Below are positions 45,349 through 56,595 of a stretch of DNA of 64,000 nt, piece after piece. The stretch lies in NCBI GenBank assembly GCA_016858145.1, contig JAEHOE010000052.1, forward strand, positions 434,001 to 498,000, read 5' to 3'. The notes under the pieces are model-generated. The model saw nothing but the letters and a program-made list of their open reading frames with translations. It did no database searches and was not told the origin of the DNA. Positions within the stretch are counted from its first letter, which is position 1, and the number at the start of each line of letters is the position of its first letter. A program made the translations under genes and the position numbers. Origin of the DNA: Edaphochlamys debaryana (taxonomy: Eukaryota > Chlorophyta > Chlorophyceae > Chlamydomonadales).

Positions 45349-45627
45349 CTGGGGCGAACGAGAGCGGGCGGGGCCACAGGGCACACGCGTGTAGGGTTGG
45401 CAACGTTAATAGGATCAGCACCCGCTCCTTGCCTTGCCTTCCGCAACTGACCCTCGCCCTAGGACATGCAAGAAGCACACGGGTCGGGGCTCCGTGCCTG
45501 CGGCCTAGTCGGGGCGGTACAACATGCTGCCCCTCACACACACGGGCGTTTCCCCTTGCCTTCTGGGAACAGACGCCTCCTCCAAAGCTGCAGCCCCTCG
45601 CTGGCAGGACACAGACCCAGTAGCAAG

Positions 45628-47577
45628 CTAAAAGTGCTTGGACAGCCCACTTGAGCCTAGCCCCCCCTGCTCAATAGCGTCATTAACGTGAAGGCGCGCG
45701 GGGAAGGCCTCCATCATGACCGCAGGCAGGGTAGAACTCCCGGCTGCGCCGCAGGTGCCGCCGCCACCGTACTTCTGTGCCGTACGCCGTACGGCACGCA
45801 CCGCCGCCATCGCGGTCGCCTGCGAGAAGAAGTCGAGCAGGAACGCCCCGGCGTACGGCAGGCGGCGGAAGGCGTAGACGCGAGGCAGGCCCGGGCGCGA
45901 GCGGCCGGTGCCGTGCATGCGGTGGAAGACGCGGCGGCTGACGATGGCGGCGCGGGTGCGGGCCCGCACCCGCCAGCGCAGGTGGGCGATGCAGCGGTTC
46001 AGCTGCGTGACCCAGGCCTGGGCGGCGGAGGTGGGGCGCGCCAGCCAGGCGGCGGCGGGGCCCCGGAGCAGCGCCTGGGGGATGGCCGGACGGGCGGGGC
46101 GTGGTGCGCCCTGCGTGGGGTCGTCCGCCGGCACGGCAGCGTGTGCGGGCGTGGTGGGGGCGACGGCGGGAGCGCAGCTCATCCGCTCCAGAATCCGCTC
46201 CAGCACCCACGGCCCCGCCTGCGCCGGTGCCGAGGCCTGTGGTCGGAAGCTGCCGCCCTTGCTGCTGCTCGCGCTGCTGCTGCTGTCGCTGCTCCTGCCG
46301 TCGGCAGCCCTCGCGCAGCCTGGTGGGCCTGCGGGCAGCCGCACCCGCCCGTGGACGTCCACCGCCCCGTCCGTGAAGCTCAGCACGGTCGGCATGCCCA
46401 GCGCCGTAGCCACCGCGAGCACCCGCCCTGGCGCCGACGCGGAGGTCACTACGACCTCCTCGAGTGCTACGCTGTCGCAGCGTGCGATCAGCTCCATGAC
46501 CGCCGGCCCCAGATCCGGTTCCCGATCCAGATCCAGGTCGGGCTGCGGATCCAGGTCTGGATCCAGGTCCTCCCGGAGGTCCACGGCCACGCCCACGCGC
46601 AGGTACGGCAGCCGTGGCCCCAGCGCGCGGCACGGCAGCAGCGCAGCCTCCATGAGGCGGCCGAGCCGGTCAGCGGCAATGGGCGGTTCGTGATCCAACC
46701 GCTCAAGATGGAATCCTGTCAGGTGGCCGCACTGGAGATGGCATGATGCTGTCACGGCGTTAGGGCACGAGACGTCGTCGCAGACGTACCGCACGGTGCA
46801 GTGCCGTACAGAGGGGGCGAGCGCGTCAAGGACGCCGCGCAGCTCCGAGGGGCTGAGAGCGATGCCCCCTTCCAGGGTGAGCCGTTCCAAAGACGTCATG
46901 CTACTGACCAAGCTGGTTATCTGGGCTGGGGAGGGGAAGCCGGGGCATCGCACACGGTGCCAAAAGCCGTCCACGCCGCCCACTGACAGCGTCTTCAGCT
47001 GAGCCGCCAGGTCCGGGGGAATGCATGGAAGGGCCTCCCAGTCCTCCAGCGTGAGGTGCTGGAGATGGCGGAGGCTAGACAAGGGCACGCTAGGAGCGTC
47101 CCGCCTCGCAACGCCACCCCACAGCGTCAGCGTTGTCAGCCCGGGCATGCGCTGGAACATGAGCGCCAGAGCATCGCTTGAGAGCAGTGCTGCCACCTCG
47201 TAGGCAGCTACGATCTCGAGCTCGCGTATGTGGCGACAGGCTTCGTCCGGGAGAGCGGAGGCGAAGCGCGAGAAGCGTGGGTCGTAGAACGGGAAGGCCG
47301 TCATGGCATGGCTTGGGGCGGGAAGCAGGTCGAGCGTGACCCTCCTGCACGCCGGCCACTTCTGAAGCCATCTGCCACGTTCGAAGAGTGCAGCCACGCA
47401 TGGCTGGTCCAGGTAATCAAGGCGGAGGCGCAACTCCGCGAACTGTGAATCGACCACATCTCGCAGAGCTTTATTCGCGAGACGCGCACTAGCAATGTCC
47501 TCACTGCTAAATGTGCGGTAGAGGGCATGGCAGGCATCGGTTGAGAGGTTAAGGCTCAGCAGATCGGCCAGCGTCAT
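45628..47577 (-). CDS. F-box-like/leucine-rich family protein, copy 9 (read-through C-terminus)
   Basis: The Met at 47577 was chosen (MTLADLLSLNLSTDACHALY) because it matches family starts; the frame is open to 47727. The product is about 649 residues. RLANKALRDVVD completes the F-box-like part. GRWLQKWPACRRVTLDL follows, then leucine-rich repeats with WEALPCIPPDLAAQLKTL, ALAPSVRHCTVRYV and MEAALLPCRALGPRLP. Unusual here is an Asp-rich run (DLDPDLDPQPDLDLD) near residue 375. The C-terminal region ends HVNDAIEQ, where sister genes splice; here the donor reads CAGGGG, so translation runs 12 more residues (GGLGSSGLSKHF) to a stop at 45628. The orphan last exon remains 280 bases downstream. It is head-to-head with the MYND gene at 48374. 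Confidence 0.78.
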   Translation of the reverse strand: MTLADLLSLNLSTDACHALYRTFSSEDIASARLANKALRDVVDSQFAELRLRLDYLDQPCVAALFERGRWLQKWPACRRVTLDLLPAPSHAMTAFPFYDPRFSRFASALPDEACRHIRELEIVAAYEVAALLSSDALALMFQRMPGLTTLTLWGGVARRDAPSVPLSSLRHLQHLTLEDWEALPCIPPDLAAQLKTLSVGGVDGFWHRVRCPGFPSPAQITSLVSSMTSLERLTLEGGIALSPSELRGVLDALAPSVRHCTVRYVCDDVSCPNAVTASCHLQCGHLTGFHLERLDHEPPIAADRLGRLMEAALLPCRALGPRLPYLRVGVAVDLREDLDPDLDPQPDLDLDREPDLGPAVMELIARCDSVALEEVVVTSASAPGRVLAVATALGMPTVLSFTDGAVDVHGRVRLPAGPPGCARAADGRSSDSSSSASSSKGGSFRPQASAPAQAGPWVLERILERMSCAPAVAPTTPAHAAVPADDPTQGAPRPARPAIPQALLRGPAAAWLARPTSAAQAWVTQLNRCIAHLRWRVRARTRAAIVSRRVFHRMHGTGRSRPGLPRVYAFRRLPYAGAFLLDFFSQATAMAAVRAVRRTAQKYGGGGTCGAAGSSTLPAVMMEAFPARLHVNDAIEQGGLGSSGLSKHF

Positions 47578-48373
47578 TCTGCAGGGCGGGGCGATCGCGG
47601 CGTCCGCGATAGATGCTACAGCACAGACTAGTAGAGAGTCAGTAAAATACAGAGGCCCGGCAAGAGCGGCCTGGCGCGTACGGGAGGCACAGCACCGAAG
47701 GTACGGCACCCCACATGCGGCAAGCATGCGTCAGCTCTCTGTGGAACTGTGCGGTGCCATGTGCCACACGGCCAAGCAAGCGGAGGGCGGAGCCGGGCAG
47801 AGGGCTATGTTGAGCGGTGGACGGGTCAGCCCTGGGCGCAGTAAGGCCGCGTGCCAGTTGTGCCTTTGTCGCCATAGCCTTGCCCATAGCCAAGCCCTAT
47901 TCAACCCAACCCCGTCTAACCCAGATAGCTGACCCCGTCAGCCTGCGTAATCTCTCGCGTCTGGACCCGGGGTATGTCCCAGTCCGTATGATGCGGGGGT
48001 ATCGAAGTCCGCTCATAACAGCGGGCTCCAAGAGGCTTCAAGGCCAGCGTTGGGCCTGGCTGGCCCTCCCCTTCGCCGTGCCGGCCGTGGTCATCCGCGA
48101 AAACCCTTGCTTACATCTCGGGAGCCTGATCACGTGCCCCACAGCTGCGGCACTGTCAGTGGCAACGGCAATTCACAAGTGCCCGCGGGGGCAGGCTGTG
48201 GAAGAGGGGTGGGGGCGTGTCACGCGTGTGTGTGTGGGGAATCGAAGAGCCGAAGAGGGCCGCATGCCACATCCGTGCTATATAGCCGCCTACCGCTGCA
48301 TAACCCTGTTGGCGCGCACACACAGACCGCGTTGTACACAGCGGCGTGCACTTGTAGGCGTTTGCAAACGACT
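47578..48373. promoter_or_regulatory. Divergent intergenic region, copy 9 / MYND gene
   Basis: It separates start codons at 47577 (-) and 48374 (+) by 796 bases. A palindromic TATA-like GCTATATAGC at 48277-48286 lies about 90 bases before the MYND-gene start and is a plausible core promoter. No gene is seen in between. Confidence 0.45.
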
Positions 48374-51300
48374 ATGCAGTTGCCTCCGCGAGCACGAGCC
48401 GCTCCTGGCGCTGCTCCAGCCTTACCAAGTAACGTACGTGAAGCGCTGGAGCAGCTGCCTTCCGCTGCGCAGCGAGTCCTGAACTCGCATGCGAGCAGTC
48501 AAAACCAACTAAGCGCTGCAGAGTTCCGTAGACTTGACGATACGCTAAAGCTTATCACAAACCACGTCAACGAAGTGGACACGAGCAGCGTGGCGCTGGC
48601 GGTTCTGAGGACCGATGGTGTCGAGACGGCGTTGCTGCAGCTCGCGGCCGTCGCTGTGCGGCTGGACTTGACAAGCAGCGCTCGCGGTGGCGAGATTGAC
48701 AACACCATGGATGGGGCGTTAGCGAAGACGCTGCACCTGCTGCCGTGCCTCGCCACAGCGGCGCTCACGCCGGCAGCCCCCACTGCGCATGTGGAGGCCA
48801 TGGCGGCCTTCATCAGCAAGCTCCTCCGCATGGACACGCTACAGGCCTCCGCGCGTCAGATGGCGGGAGCTGCGGCGGCCCTCTTGCCGGCGGCAGCGGG
48901 CGCGGGACCGGTCGGTTCCGCGGAATCCGCAGCGGGGGCGGGGCCGGCGCCGCCTGGGTTGGCGGCAGCGGGCGCGGGGCCGGCCGAACCAGCCGAATCA
49001 ACAGCGGGGTCAGGAACGGCGGCAGCAGCGGGCGTGGCGCCGGCGCCTGCAGCCCCCAGCATGCTGGTCCGCGAGCGGTCCTGCATGCTGGCGGGGGGCA
49101 TTCTGTGGCTGCTGCAGGGTCTGACGCAAGTGGCGTTTCGGGCCAGCGGCCGCGCTATGGCGGCATCGGGTGGCCCAGCGGCAAAGGCGGTTGCGGCACT
49201 TACGGCATCGCTGAAGCAGGCGATGGCCCGGAGCGGCGTCCTGGAGCACGCCGCGCGGGTGCTGCTCCTGACCCCGCTGCCCCCTAACACGCCGGGGCGC
49301 TGCTACCTGCTCCGCAAGCTGCAGGGCAAGGCAGCTACGGCGCTGTACTGCATCTGCATCAGCATCCGCAACCTTACGTTCGGCCCCGCGCCCGCTGACG
49401 GCATCCTGGCCTCGGACCTCCTTGGCCGGTGCGCACGCCACGCGGCCCTCGCCCTCACCGTCTCCTCCTTTGGCGACTTCACCCAGCTGTCCGGCTACGG
49501 CCTGCCCAACCACCTGCTGCTGTGCCGGCTGCACACGGACCGTGCGCCCGGCCAGGTCCCCACGCCGTACGGCCTGCTGGATCCGTGCGTCGCGCAGGCC
49601 TGCATGGCGGCGGTTGACGTGGATCACGAGGCGGCGGGGCCCGACCCACATCGCTGCACCACCCGGCGCGGCGCCCTGGCCCTCCTCCTGCGCTGGGGAA
49701 GGCAGGCCGTGGCGTCTCTGGCGGCTGTGGACGGCGGCCTCGTTCAGGCAGAGCCCGAGGGCCAGGTCAGTTGTGGGGCAGGCCACGATTAGAGGAAACT
49801 GAAGAAGTGTTGCTGGAACTTGCACGCTTGTTGCGCATGTTGCCGGCACCATATCCGGTGTCATCATGCCGTAGCTGGCCGCGGCTGACCTCCTCTGCAT
49901 GCTCTACTCCCAATCCTGACAGGTGGTTGTGAGATACACTTACGGATCCACGGAGTGGACGAGCACGTACGACAGCCTGCTGCCGGCTCAGGCCGCAGCC
50001 CGGACAATGGTCCAGGCCCTGGAGACGCTGCTGGTCCGACGGCTGGCGGAGCTGGGGCTGGGGGCGAGGCTCTGCGACGCCCAGCCGATCTGGGAGCTGG
50101 CGATGAGGGTGACGCGCCACGTGGGCAGCATCGAGGGCGGCGTGCGCTCTCTGTTCGCCGGCCTCCTGTCCAGGATGACTGCGGCGGCTGCGCATCCAGT
50201 CATCAAGTGCTGGGGTGAGTGAGGCGGGCGGGACTCGGTGGGCGGGCGGGGGTTGTAGGTCGTTATGGACGAGCGCGGGGCGGGTGCAGTTACCGGTACC
50301 GGTACTGGTACCGGTATCTGCGCATGCAGGCTCTGCAGTCATAGGCTTACAGCCTCTCAATCACGAGGCTTACCCCTTGCCGCGCGCGTCCTGCGCAGGG
50401 AAGCTGGCCCCCATGCCGCCCCTGGAGCCGCTGCCGCCCTGCATGCTGGCGGCGTACGAGGGCGGCTTCATCCCGGGTCTGGAGCTCCTGCTGCGGCGGG
50501 CCGGCCGGGACCCCGAGGGGCCCGAGGCCCAGGTGGCCAACTACCTGATGGACTTCGACCGAGTGCCGGCTCTCATGAGCCTGGCCGCCTTCGCGCCTCT
50601 CGATCAGGCGGTTGCACTAACCGCCACCATTGCCAAGATCGTACGGCGCGGCTACTTCCCCGGCGGCGGTCAGCGCGATGAGGTGCTGTCGACAGTGACT
50701 GCCTCAGCAAACACGTGCCTCACGCTCGGCCCAAAGCTCCTGGTCTTAGTCACGGGCCGCCCAGCCGCCGGCTGCCCCCGGCTGGCCCTCACCGTGCTGA
50801 CGGCCCAGGTCCTGACGGCGCTGTCGTGGGGAGCGCGGTACGTCGCCCCCTCCGCAACGGCGGCCGTCCCGGACCTGACGAGCAGGGTGTGCTTGGCCGC
50901 GGCGCCTGGGCTCATGTCGTGGGTGCGGGCGCTGGTGGAGCAGTGCGGTGATGGGGCGGGCGCTGACGGCAGCAGCGACTTCGCCGCTGGCGGCGGCAGC
51001 GAGGGCGCCGCTACCGCTGGTAGCAGCCGCGGCACCCTGGGCGGCAGCACCGCGGGCGTCGCGGGCGGCAGCAGCGACGCAACCACCGCCGGCCTCCGGG
51101 CGTTCCTGCTGCGGGACGTGGCAGTGGTGCCGCTCCTGGGGGCCGCGCTGGGGCTCCTGCTGAAGCTGGGCAGGCGCTCGGCGCCCAGGCACATTGAGCC
51201 GGTGCTGGGGCCCTTGGCGGAGGCGGCCTGCGCCGTGGCGGCGGCCTGGCCGGACGACGTGTGGCGCGCAGGCGGGCCTACTACAGGCGGCAGCGGCGCC

Positions 51301-51735
51301 CCGGGCGTCACGCCCTGGCCATCGAAGGGGCTGCGCCTGCTGGCGTGGCGGCTGGCGGAGGCGGGTGGCGGCGGGGGCAAGGGCGGCGGCGGCGGGGGCT
51401 TGGTCCAGCGGGTCGGTGCATTGGCAACGGCGTTGGAGACAGGGGACGGGGGCGTGTTTGTGGGCAATAGCGGGCCATGCAGCAGTGGGAAGGCGGCGGA
51501 GGCGGCGGGCCTGTTTGCGGCAACGCTGGCTGAGGCTCAGGCGGTGCTGCATGGGCTGTGCGCCAACCACGCCTGCGTTAACCTGTCCGGGGATAGCGAG
51601 GGGGAGCTCCAGCTGCAGCAGTGCGGGCGCTGCGGGCGGGTCTCGTACTGCTGCCGAGAGTGCCAGGTGGCGCACTGGCGAGCGGGGCACAAGGAGGCGT
51701 GCGGTGGGGGTGGCGCGGGAAGCAGCGGAGGCTGA
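48374..51735 (+). CDS. MYND-type zinc-finger protein
   Basis: Three exons, 48374-49765, 49923-50214 and 50399-51735, give about 1006 residues with both junctions in frame (GGCCAG|GTCAGT phase 0; TGGG|GTGAGT phase 1). The Met at 48374 (MQLPPRARAAPG) follows a TATA-like site. Most of the protein is helical, Leu/Ala-rich sequence without a recognisable domain. A degenerate AAGAGP repeat (about residues 172-225) and a Ser/Gly-rich stretch (about 740-795) interrupt it. The last 60 residues carry a MYND finger: CANHAC, CGRC, YCCREC, then AHWRAGHKEAC, with all eight Cys/His ligands present. MYND fingers bind proline-rich partner peptides. C-terminal MYND proteins of this layout are abundant in Chlamydomonas-type algae, and the function of this one is unknown. 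Confidence 0.85.
50291..50317 (+). repeat. TACCGG hexanucleotide repeat in intron 2 of the MYND gene
   Basis: Four to five imperfect TACCGG/TACTGG units, self-complementary in part (ACCGGT), in the middle of the intron. Confidence 0.8.
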
Positions 51736-52296
51736 CGCAACCGTAGGGAGGGAAAGATGCTTAGACTTCACTGGAGCCTTGTGGTTTGTGCAGCGCCGCG
51801 CCTGACGCGGAGGGCACGCTCAGGCCGTGGCTTGTGCGGTGTTGGTCTGGTTGCATGAGGCATGAGGGGTGGACGGAAGTGGCACTTGCTGTGACAATAC
51901 GTGCTGCTTCCCAAGACGGTAGTGAGCCATAGCAGCCCACATGGTGGACCCTGGGTTGAGGTGCGTACCGATATGTGGGCTGCGGGCTGTACCTGCGAGC
52001 CGCCAGGCGGGGAGCCGGTCTAGGGCTGCGTGGTTGCAGGCGGAGAGGGATAGGGCTGTGGAAAGGCGCAGGAAATATGTCGTGTGCGCATCCTGGTATC
52101 GGGGCTGTGCTCGGTAGTGGTTGTTGAGGTCTGTCTCGTGGCCGCACGCCGGGGCGGCGTGTTGGCAGCAGGCCTTGTTCAGCATGTGAGGGGGCCATGC
52201 AGTTTGATGGCCCCGGGCTGAGGCACGCACGGCCGACCAAGCAAGGTCCGTTGGGCCGCAGAATGTTGAAGCAGGGGGGTGAAGCTGCGGTGATGA

Positions 52297-52304
52297 CGTG
52301 TAGT
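52297..52304 (+). repeat. Target-site duplication, left copy
   Basis: CGTGTAGT directly before the left terminal inverted repeat; identical to 52879-52886. Confidence 0.85.
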
Positions 52305-52878
52305 CAGCGTTGCTATCTTCCCTGGGCCGAAGTGCGGGAGGTCCCGCACTCGGACCTCGGGTCCAAGCCCAAGAGTGCGAAAGCGGGCCGCACTTCGTGG
52401 CCCTTGGCGGCCCAAAACGTGCGACCGCACTTGGCAAGCGCTTGCCGCCCAGAAGTGCGGGAGAGTGCGGTGGAGTGTAGCGGAGGGCGCGGCGTTCTGG
52501 AGGCCTGTTTCAAGCGGATGAGTCTGCCTGGCTCTCGCCCTAGTGCATGAGCTGATGTAGGCGGGCAACTGGGGGTCTTGAATTCCAGCAGCAACCCCGT
52601 AGTGTATGCTGCAAGTGCATGTGATGCGGGCTGGACGGTGGGGGTGGGAAGGGGACTGCCTGCCCGGCTGGCCGCGCCCGTTCGGTGGGCCCCCCAGGGG
52701 TTGAGGGGCCCCCGCACCTGAGCCGCCAGAAGGCTCAAAAATGTGCCGGCGCGGGCCGCACTCGCAACCAAACTTTGCTACAAAAGTGCGGGAGCTTCCG
52801 CACATGAGGCTCTTTCCGTCACCGAAAGTGCGGGATGGCCTCACTCCCCCGCACTTCCGCACTAAGATAGCAACACTG
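52305..52878. mobile_element. Non-autonomous hAT-like DNA transposon (574 bases)
   Basis: The terminal inverted repeats match at 14 of 15 positions: CAGCGTTGCTATCTT on the left, CAGTGTTGCTATCTT on the reverse of the right end. Exact 8-base duplications (CGTGTAGT) flank both ends. An 8-base duplication with termini starting CAG is the hallmark of hAT elements. Near both ends the motif AGTGCGG(GA) and its complement recur about a dozen times, as expected of subterminal transposase-binding repeats. No transposase motif is present in the open frames inside, so it is a miniature element that would need a partner in trans. The identical target duplications suggest fairly recent insertion. Confidence 0.88.
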
Positions 52879-52886
52879 CGTGTAGT
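52879..52886 (+). repeat. Target-site duplication, right copy
   Basis: CGTGTAGT directly after the right terminal inverted repeat. Confidence 0.85.
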
Positions 52887-53224
52887 ATATGCGTCTTGAG
52901 AGGCAGGTCTGGACTTGAGTGGCGGTAGTTGAGTGGCGTGTAGGCGGGTAGCGTACCGCTACACAACGTTTGAAGCCTATGGAAGCTTAGCATGCTGCTG
53001 CCATGGACAAGGTGGAGTCCTCGGGTGCCTGAGCCTGAGGTGCTGCGCTACCAGACAGAACCTCTGCAGCCGCATCTGGTGACGGCTTGCCCCCCTACAT
53101 TCAGCAGGTCGCGCTCACGCCAGACGCCACGTGCCTGCAGGCCCGACACCACACCGCAAGCCAAAGCCAGCCGACGCCCGCACAAAGATGTAGACTGAGT
53201 GGTTGAGCCCCCCAGTTGCTTTGC

Positions 53225-53260
53225 TTATCGCCTAACTCGTCTCCCGTGTCTCCTTTCCCC
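53225..53260 (+). repeat. Dispersed repeat fragment, copy b
   Basis: TATCGCCTAACTCGTCTCCC followed by GTGTCTCCTTTCCCCCA; the relative of 44421-44456. CCCCCAGTTGCT flanks it on both sides (53206 and 53257), which may mark a small insertion. Confidence 0.5.
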
Positions 53261-53640
53261 CAGTTGCTGGGGCCTCCAGGTGGTGCCGCCTGCGCCTAAA
53301 CCTCGTCTCTTCCTTCGCCAGCTCAGCCGCTCTGACTGAGTGCTTCTCCTGAGTGCCCCGGCGGCCAGCGCCGGCAGCGGGGCCGAGCATGGCCAGGCCA
53401 GTAGGCCAGGCGCGAGCAGGGCAGCTTGCCAGTTGCCGGCAGGCACCCCTGGACGCCCTTGTTGCCGGCGACCGCAACTACCATTGGCTGGCAGGCCAGG
53501 CTGGGCCAGGTAAGCTTACGCAACAGGGAAGGGGCCCGCTGGGTCCTGGGTCCTGCAGGGTGCAAACACGGACTTGGGGGCAGGGTGGTGCGGTGCGGTG
53601 CGGCAGCCCGTGGCGACTGCTCTGCTTGGTTGTACAAGCA

Positions 53641-53677
53641 GGCAGGGCAGGGCAGGGCAGGGCAGGGCAGGGCAGGG
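53641..53677 (+). repeat. GGCAG microsatellite
   Basis: Seven uninterrupted GGCAG units. Confidence 0.95.
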
Positions 53678-53807
53678 CCGCCATCCCCGTTGCCTGCCAT
53701 CGCAACACCCGTAACTGGAAGCCGCCTTGCATGTCGAACGGCCGCAGCCGCAGCAGGCAACACTTCTGGCCGGCACACGTTGAAAGGCTGCGCGTCTCGG
53801 AATACAA

Positions 53808-54020
53808 CATGGCGCAAGGCATGCCAGCCCCCTTTGTCCAGAAGAGCTGTGCCTGCGAGCCGCCTGAAATTGTGCGATAGCAAGCAATGTCAGCTCTGCA
53901 CATGTGGGGCCGTCTATAGAGCTATGGGGGCGATAGCTTCTGGCTGGTACAGGGTATCCTTGAGGTCGGGCGTTTGGGGATGCCACACGGCGCGAGGCAT
54001 GCCAGCCCCCTCCGCCCGCA
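53808..54020 (+). repeat. Related segments with GGCATGCCAGCCCCC core
   Basis: ATGGCGCAAGGCATGCCAGC followed by CCCCTTTGTCC (about 53809) and ACGGCGCGAGGCATGCCAGC followed by CCCCTCCGCC (about 53989) are 180 bases apart. Their surroundings are poorly conserved. Confidence 0.4.
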
Positions 54021-54271
54021 CGACTCGTGACGCGTGAGCTGCTGAGGAGAGCGTCAAAAGGTAGCATATGATCTGGCCACCTATGGAGCTATCTATGCCC
54101 ACCTATGGAGCCTCTGGACGCAAGCGCGAGTAGGCCTGTCGCGGGTTGTCGCGGGCTGGATCACGCGAGTTTGGACTAGGGGGCCTCCGGGCACAGCGGC
54201 TTTCGCCATGTAGGTTTGCCCAAATGAAACAGCATACACTGTGACCCTAGGATTATCCCTGGCGCTGCGAG

Positions 54272-56595
54272 ATGGCCCAGTTCACACTAATCGACCTCCT
54301 CGACTCAAACCTTGCAGCCTCGGCCTACGAGGTTCTATTCCACGGCATTCATGGCGGCTCTATGCGCAACCTGTCCAACATACGGCTCTGCTCCAAGGCC
54401 GTGTGCGCGCTCATCGACGATCGCCTCACCGAGCTGCGCCTGCGGGTGACGAGCTTTGAGCTCCGTGACGTTTCAGATACGCCCCGGTGTCTCAGTGGCG
54501 GAAAATGGCTTCGGCGGTCACCCTGGACTTGGCACGCACCCGGCATCACCGCAAGCCCCGCGCGGACCTCTGTCTGGTCCCCTTCCTCGGAGCTCCCCTG
54601 GACGCCTGCCGCCGCATCACGGAGCTGGTGGTGCGCTCGGGATCGCCCGACGATGCACTCTCGGGCGCAGTCCTCCTGGCACTGCTGCCACGGCTGCCCC
54701 AGCTCCGCACCCTGCGGCTCCTGACTCCAGTAACCGGGCCTGCTCCCTCTCTTGATGAGGCCGTGGCTGCTGCGGCCTTGGACACGCTGCCTCATCTCAC
54801 CACCGTCCAAGTCCAGTCCTTCGACTGGCTGTCGAGCCTGTCACCCCGGTTCTCGGCTCAGCTGACGTGGCTGGAGGCGTTGGCGTTTGCTTACGGTCCG
54901 GATGATATGTACATGCATTTGGTGCTGGCTGCCATGACCTCCCTGCGGCACGTGACCCTGGACGCCGGCACCAACGGGTTCTTCCACCCTTCCGAGGTGC
55001 TGGAGATCCTGGACGCGCTGCCGCCCTCCGTGGAGCACCTGTGCCTGCGGCATCTCGAGGTGCACGAGGACCTGGACGTGCGTTACGCGGCCACCTGCCG
55101 CCTCGCAGGCGGGACCCTGACGGAGGTGGTAGTGGAGGTGGCCCGGGACGACGCGGGCGACAAGCCCACCGCGCAGCACATCGCCGACTTCCAGAGCGCG
55201 GCGCTGCTGCCGAGCCGGGCGCTCGGGCCGCGGCTCCAGCGCCTGGACCTGCGGGTCACGGCCTACCTCGGGGACGGCCTCGTGGAGCCCGATGAGCTCT
55301 CGGAGCTGCTCGCGCGCTGCGACGCGGTGTCCCTCGCTCAGCTCAAGCTAGCGCAGGAGGCCGGGGAGGGCGCCAAGGAGGCGGCGCTGCTGGTGGCGCT
55401 GCTGTTCGGCGTGCCGGAGCAGCTGCAGTGGAACAGCAGGGTGGCGGGGACTGTGCCGCTGCGGCAGCCCTCGTGTCAGACGGACGGCGCGGGCCCAGGC
55501 AGCGCGGGCAGCCAGGGCAGCGGCGGCGCGGAGCGCCAGTGGCCGCACCCGCCCCTGGCCCTTGTGCCGGTGGCGGAGCTGGTGGAGCGGGCCGTGCTGC
55601 GCATGGCTGCCTCCGCACCGGCAGCCGACAGCAACGAAGCGCTGCCCGACGCGCTCCACCAGCTCCGCCACGGGTGCGGGAGGACAGCCGACGGCAGCCA
55701 AGTGCTCCTCACGGGCAAGGTCGTGCAGGAGCTCCTTGCCGCGGACACACCCGAGCCACTGGCCCAGTGGGTCCGGGAGCTGGCGGATGGCGTGATGCCA
55801 GGAATAGGCTGGGGGCCGGACAGGGAACCGCTGCAGCGACGCATCGGCTGGTTGGAGGTGCTTCCCTCCGCGGGGGCACTGGTCCTGACCTGCGGCTCCG
55901 CGGCTGCGGCACAACGAGTACGCGGAGAGCTCAGGCGGATGCTCAGGCAGAACGAAAGGGGCGCCTGGTCATTTGCATGGCAGCAGGGGCCGCTGGAGGG
56001 CATCGATCTGGTGCGGACGCCGCTGCCCCTGGACAGGGCGCTGGTACAGGTGAGCGCAGTGGTGCTGATCAAAGGTTTCCATCAAGGGATCGGCACCGGC
56101 TGAAGAGTTTCTGTAACGCCAAGAATGGCTCAACCCGAGGCTGGGTTGTCAAGATAACAGTGGGCGGTGGCCGGGAGCGGCATGGATGGCTCTGTACGTT
56201 GCGCCTTTCTATCTCACGCACTCGGCCCACGACTCCCTTCCCCCGGCCCTCAGGAGCTGCAGGCGCTGTGGGACGGCGCCGAGGGTGGGGCGCCCAGTGC
56301 TAACAGCCCCCAGAGCGGCAGCGCCCCGAGCGGCGACACCACCGGGGCCCACGGCAGCCCCGGGGCGGGCCCAGGCGGGTCCAGCGGGGACCCGACGGGC
56401 CCAAGCCCCGGGCCACAGCGCGATTTGGGTGGCACACGGAGTGCTGTGGCGGTGGAGCAGCTGCGGTCGCTGCTGGAGGCGTGGGAAGGGCTGAGGGCGC
56501 TGCCACCCCCGCAGTATCTGGACGCACGGTCAGCAGCGTACCTGAAGCATCGGGCCATGTGGGAAGCAGACTATGGGGATGACTTGAGATGGTGA
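54272..56595 (+). pseudogene. F-box-like/leucine-rich family, copy 10 (single frameshift)
   Basis: The start at 54272 gives FTLIDLLDSNLAASAYEVLF and RLCSKAVCALID, then GGKWLRR at 54500-54514. Immediately after, homology continues in another frame (VTLDLARTRHHRKPRADLCL) from 54517. Compared with copy 6, about 19 bases are missing between WL and VTLDL. Without repair the product ends at 54724 after 150 residues. From 54517 to 56049 the frame is open and well conserved: leucine-rich repeats, SAALLPSRALGPRLQRL, FGVPEQLQWNSRVAGTVPLR, and TPLPLDRALVQ at CAG|GTGAGC. The last exon is 56254-56595 (ELQALWDGAEGGAPSANSPQ, a Gly/Pro/Ser insert, a LRSLLEAWEGLRALPPPQYLD helix and a charged tail). It is otherwise undamaged, so it is young or expressed by a route not visible here. 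Confidence 0.65.

Larger units (their letters stand above)
51736..54271. other. Intergenic region with mobile and repeat DNA
   Basis: Contains the hAT-like element (52305-52878), a repeat fragment shared with 44421 (53225-53260), a GGCAG microsatellite (53641-53677) and two related segments at 53810 and 53990. No gene is supported. A long open frame near 53353-53880 runs through the microsatellite and was not accepted. Confidence 0.5.

Noticed and set aside
52179..52862. 227-codon minus-strand open frame inside the hAT-like element
   Set aside because: No transposase motif; it is made of the subterminal AGTGCGG repeats and the spacer.
53353..53880. 175-codon plus-strand open frame
   Set aside because: It runs through the GGCAG microsatellite and diverged repeat segments, with no conserved motif.
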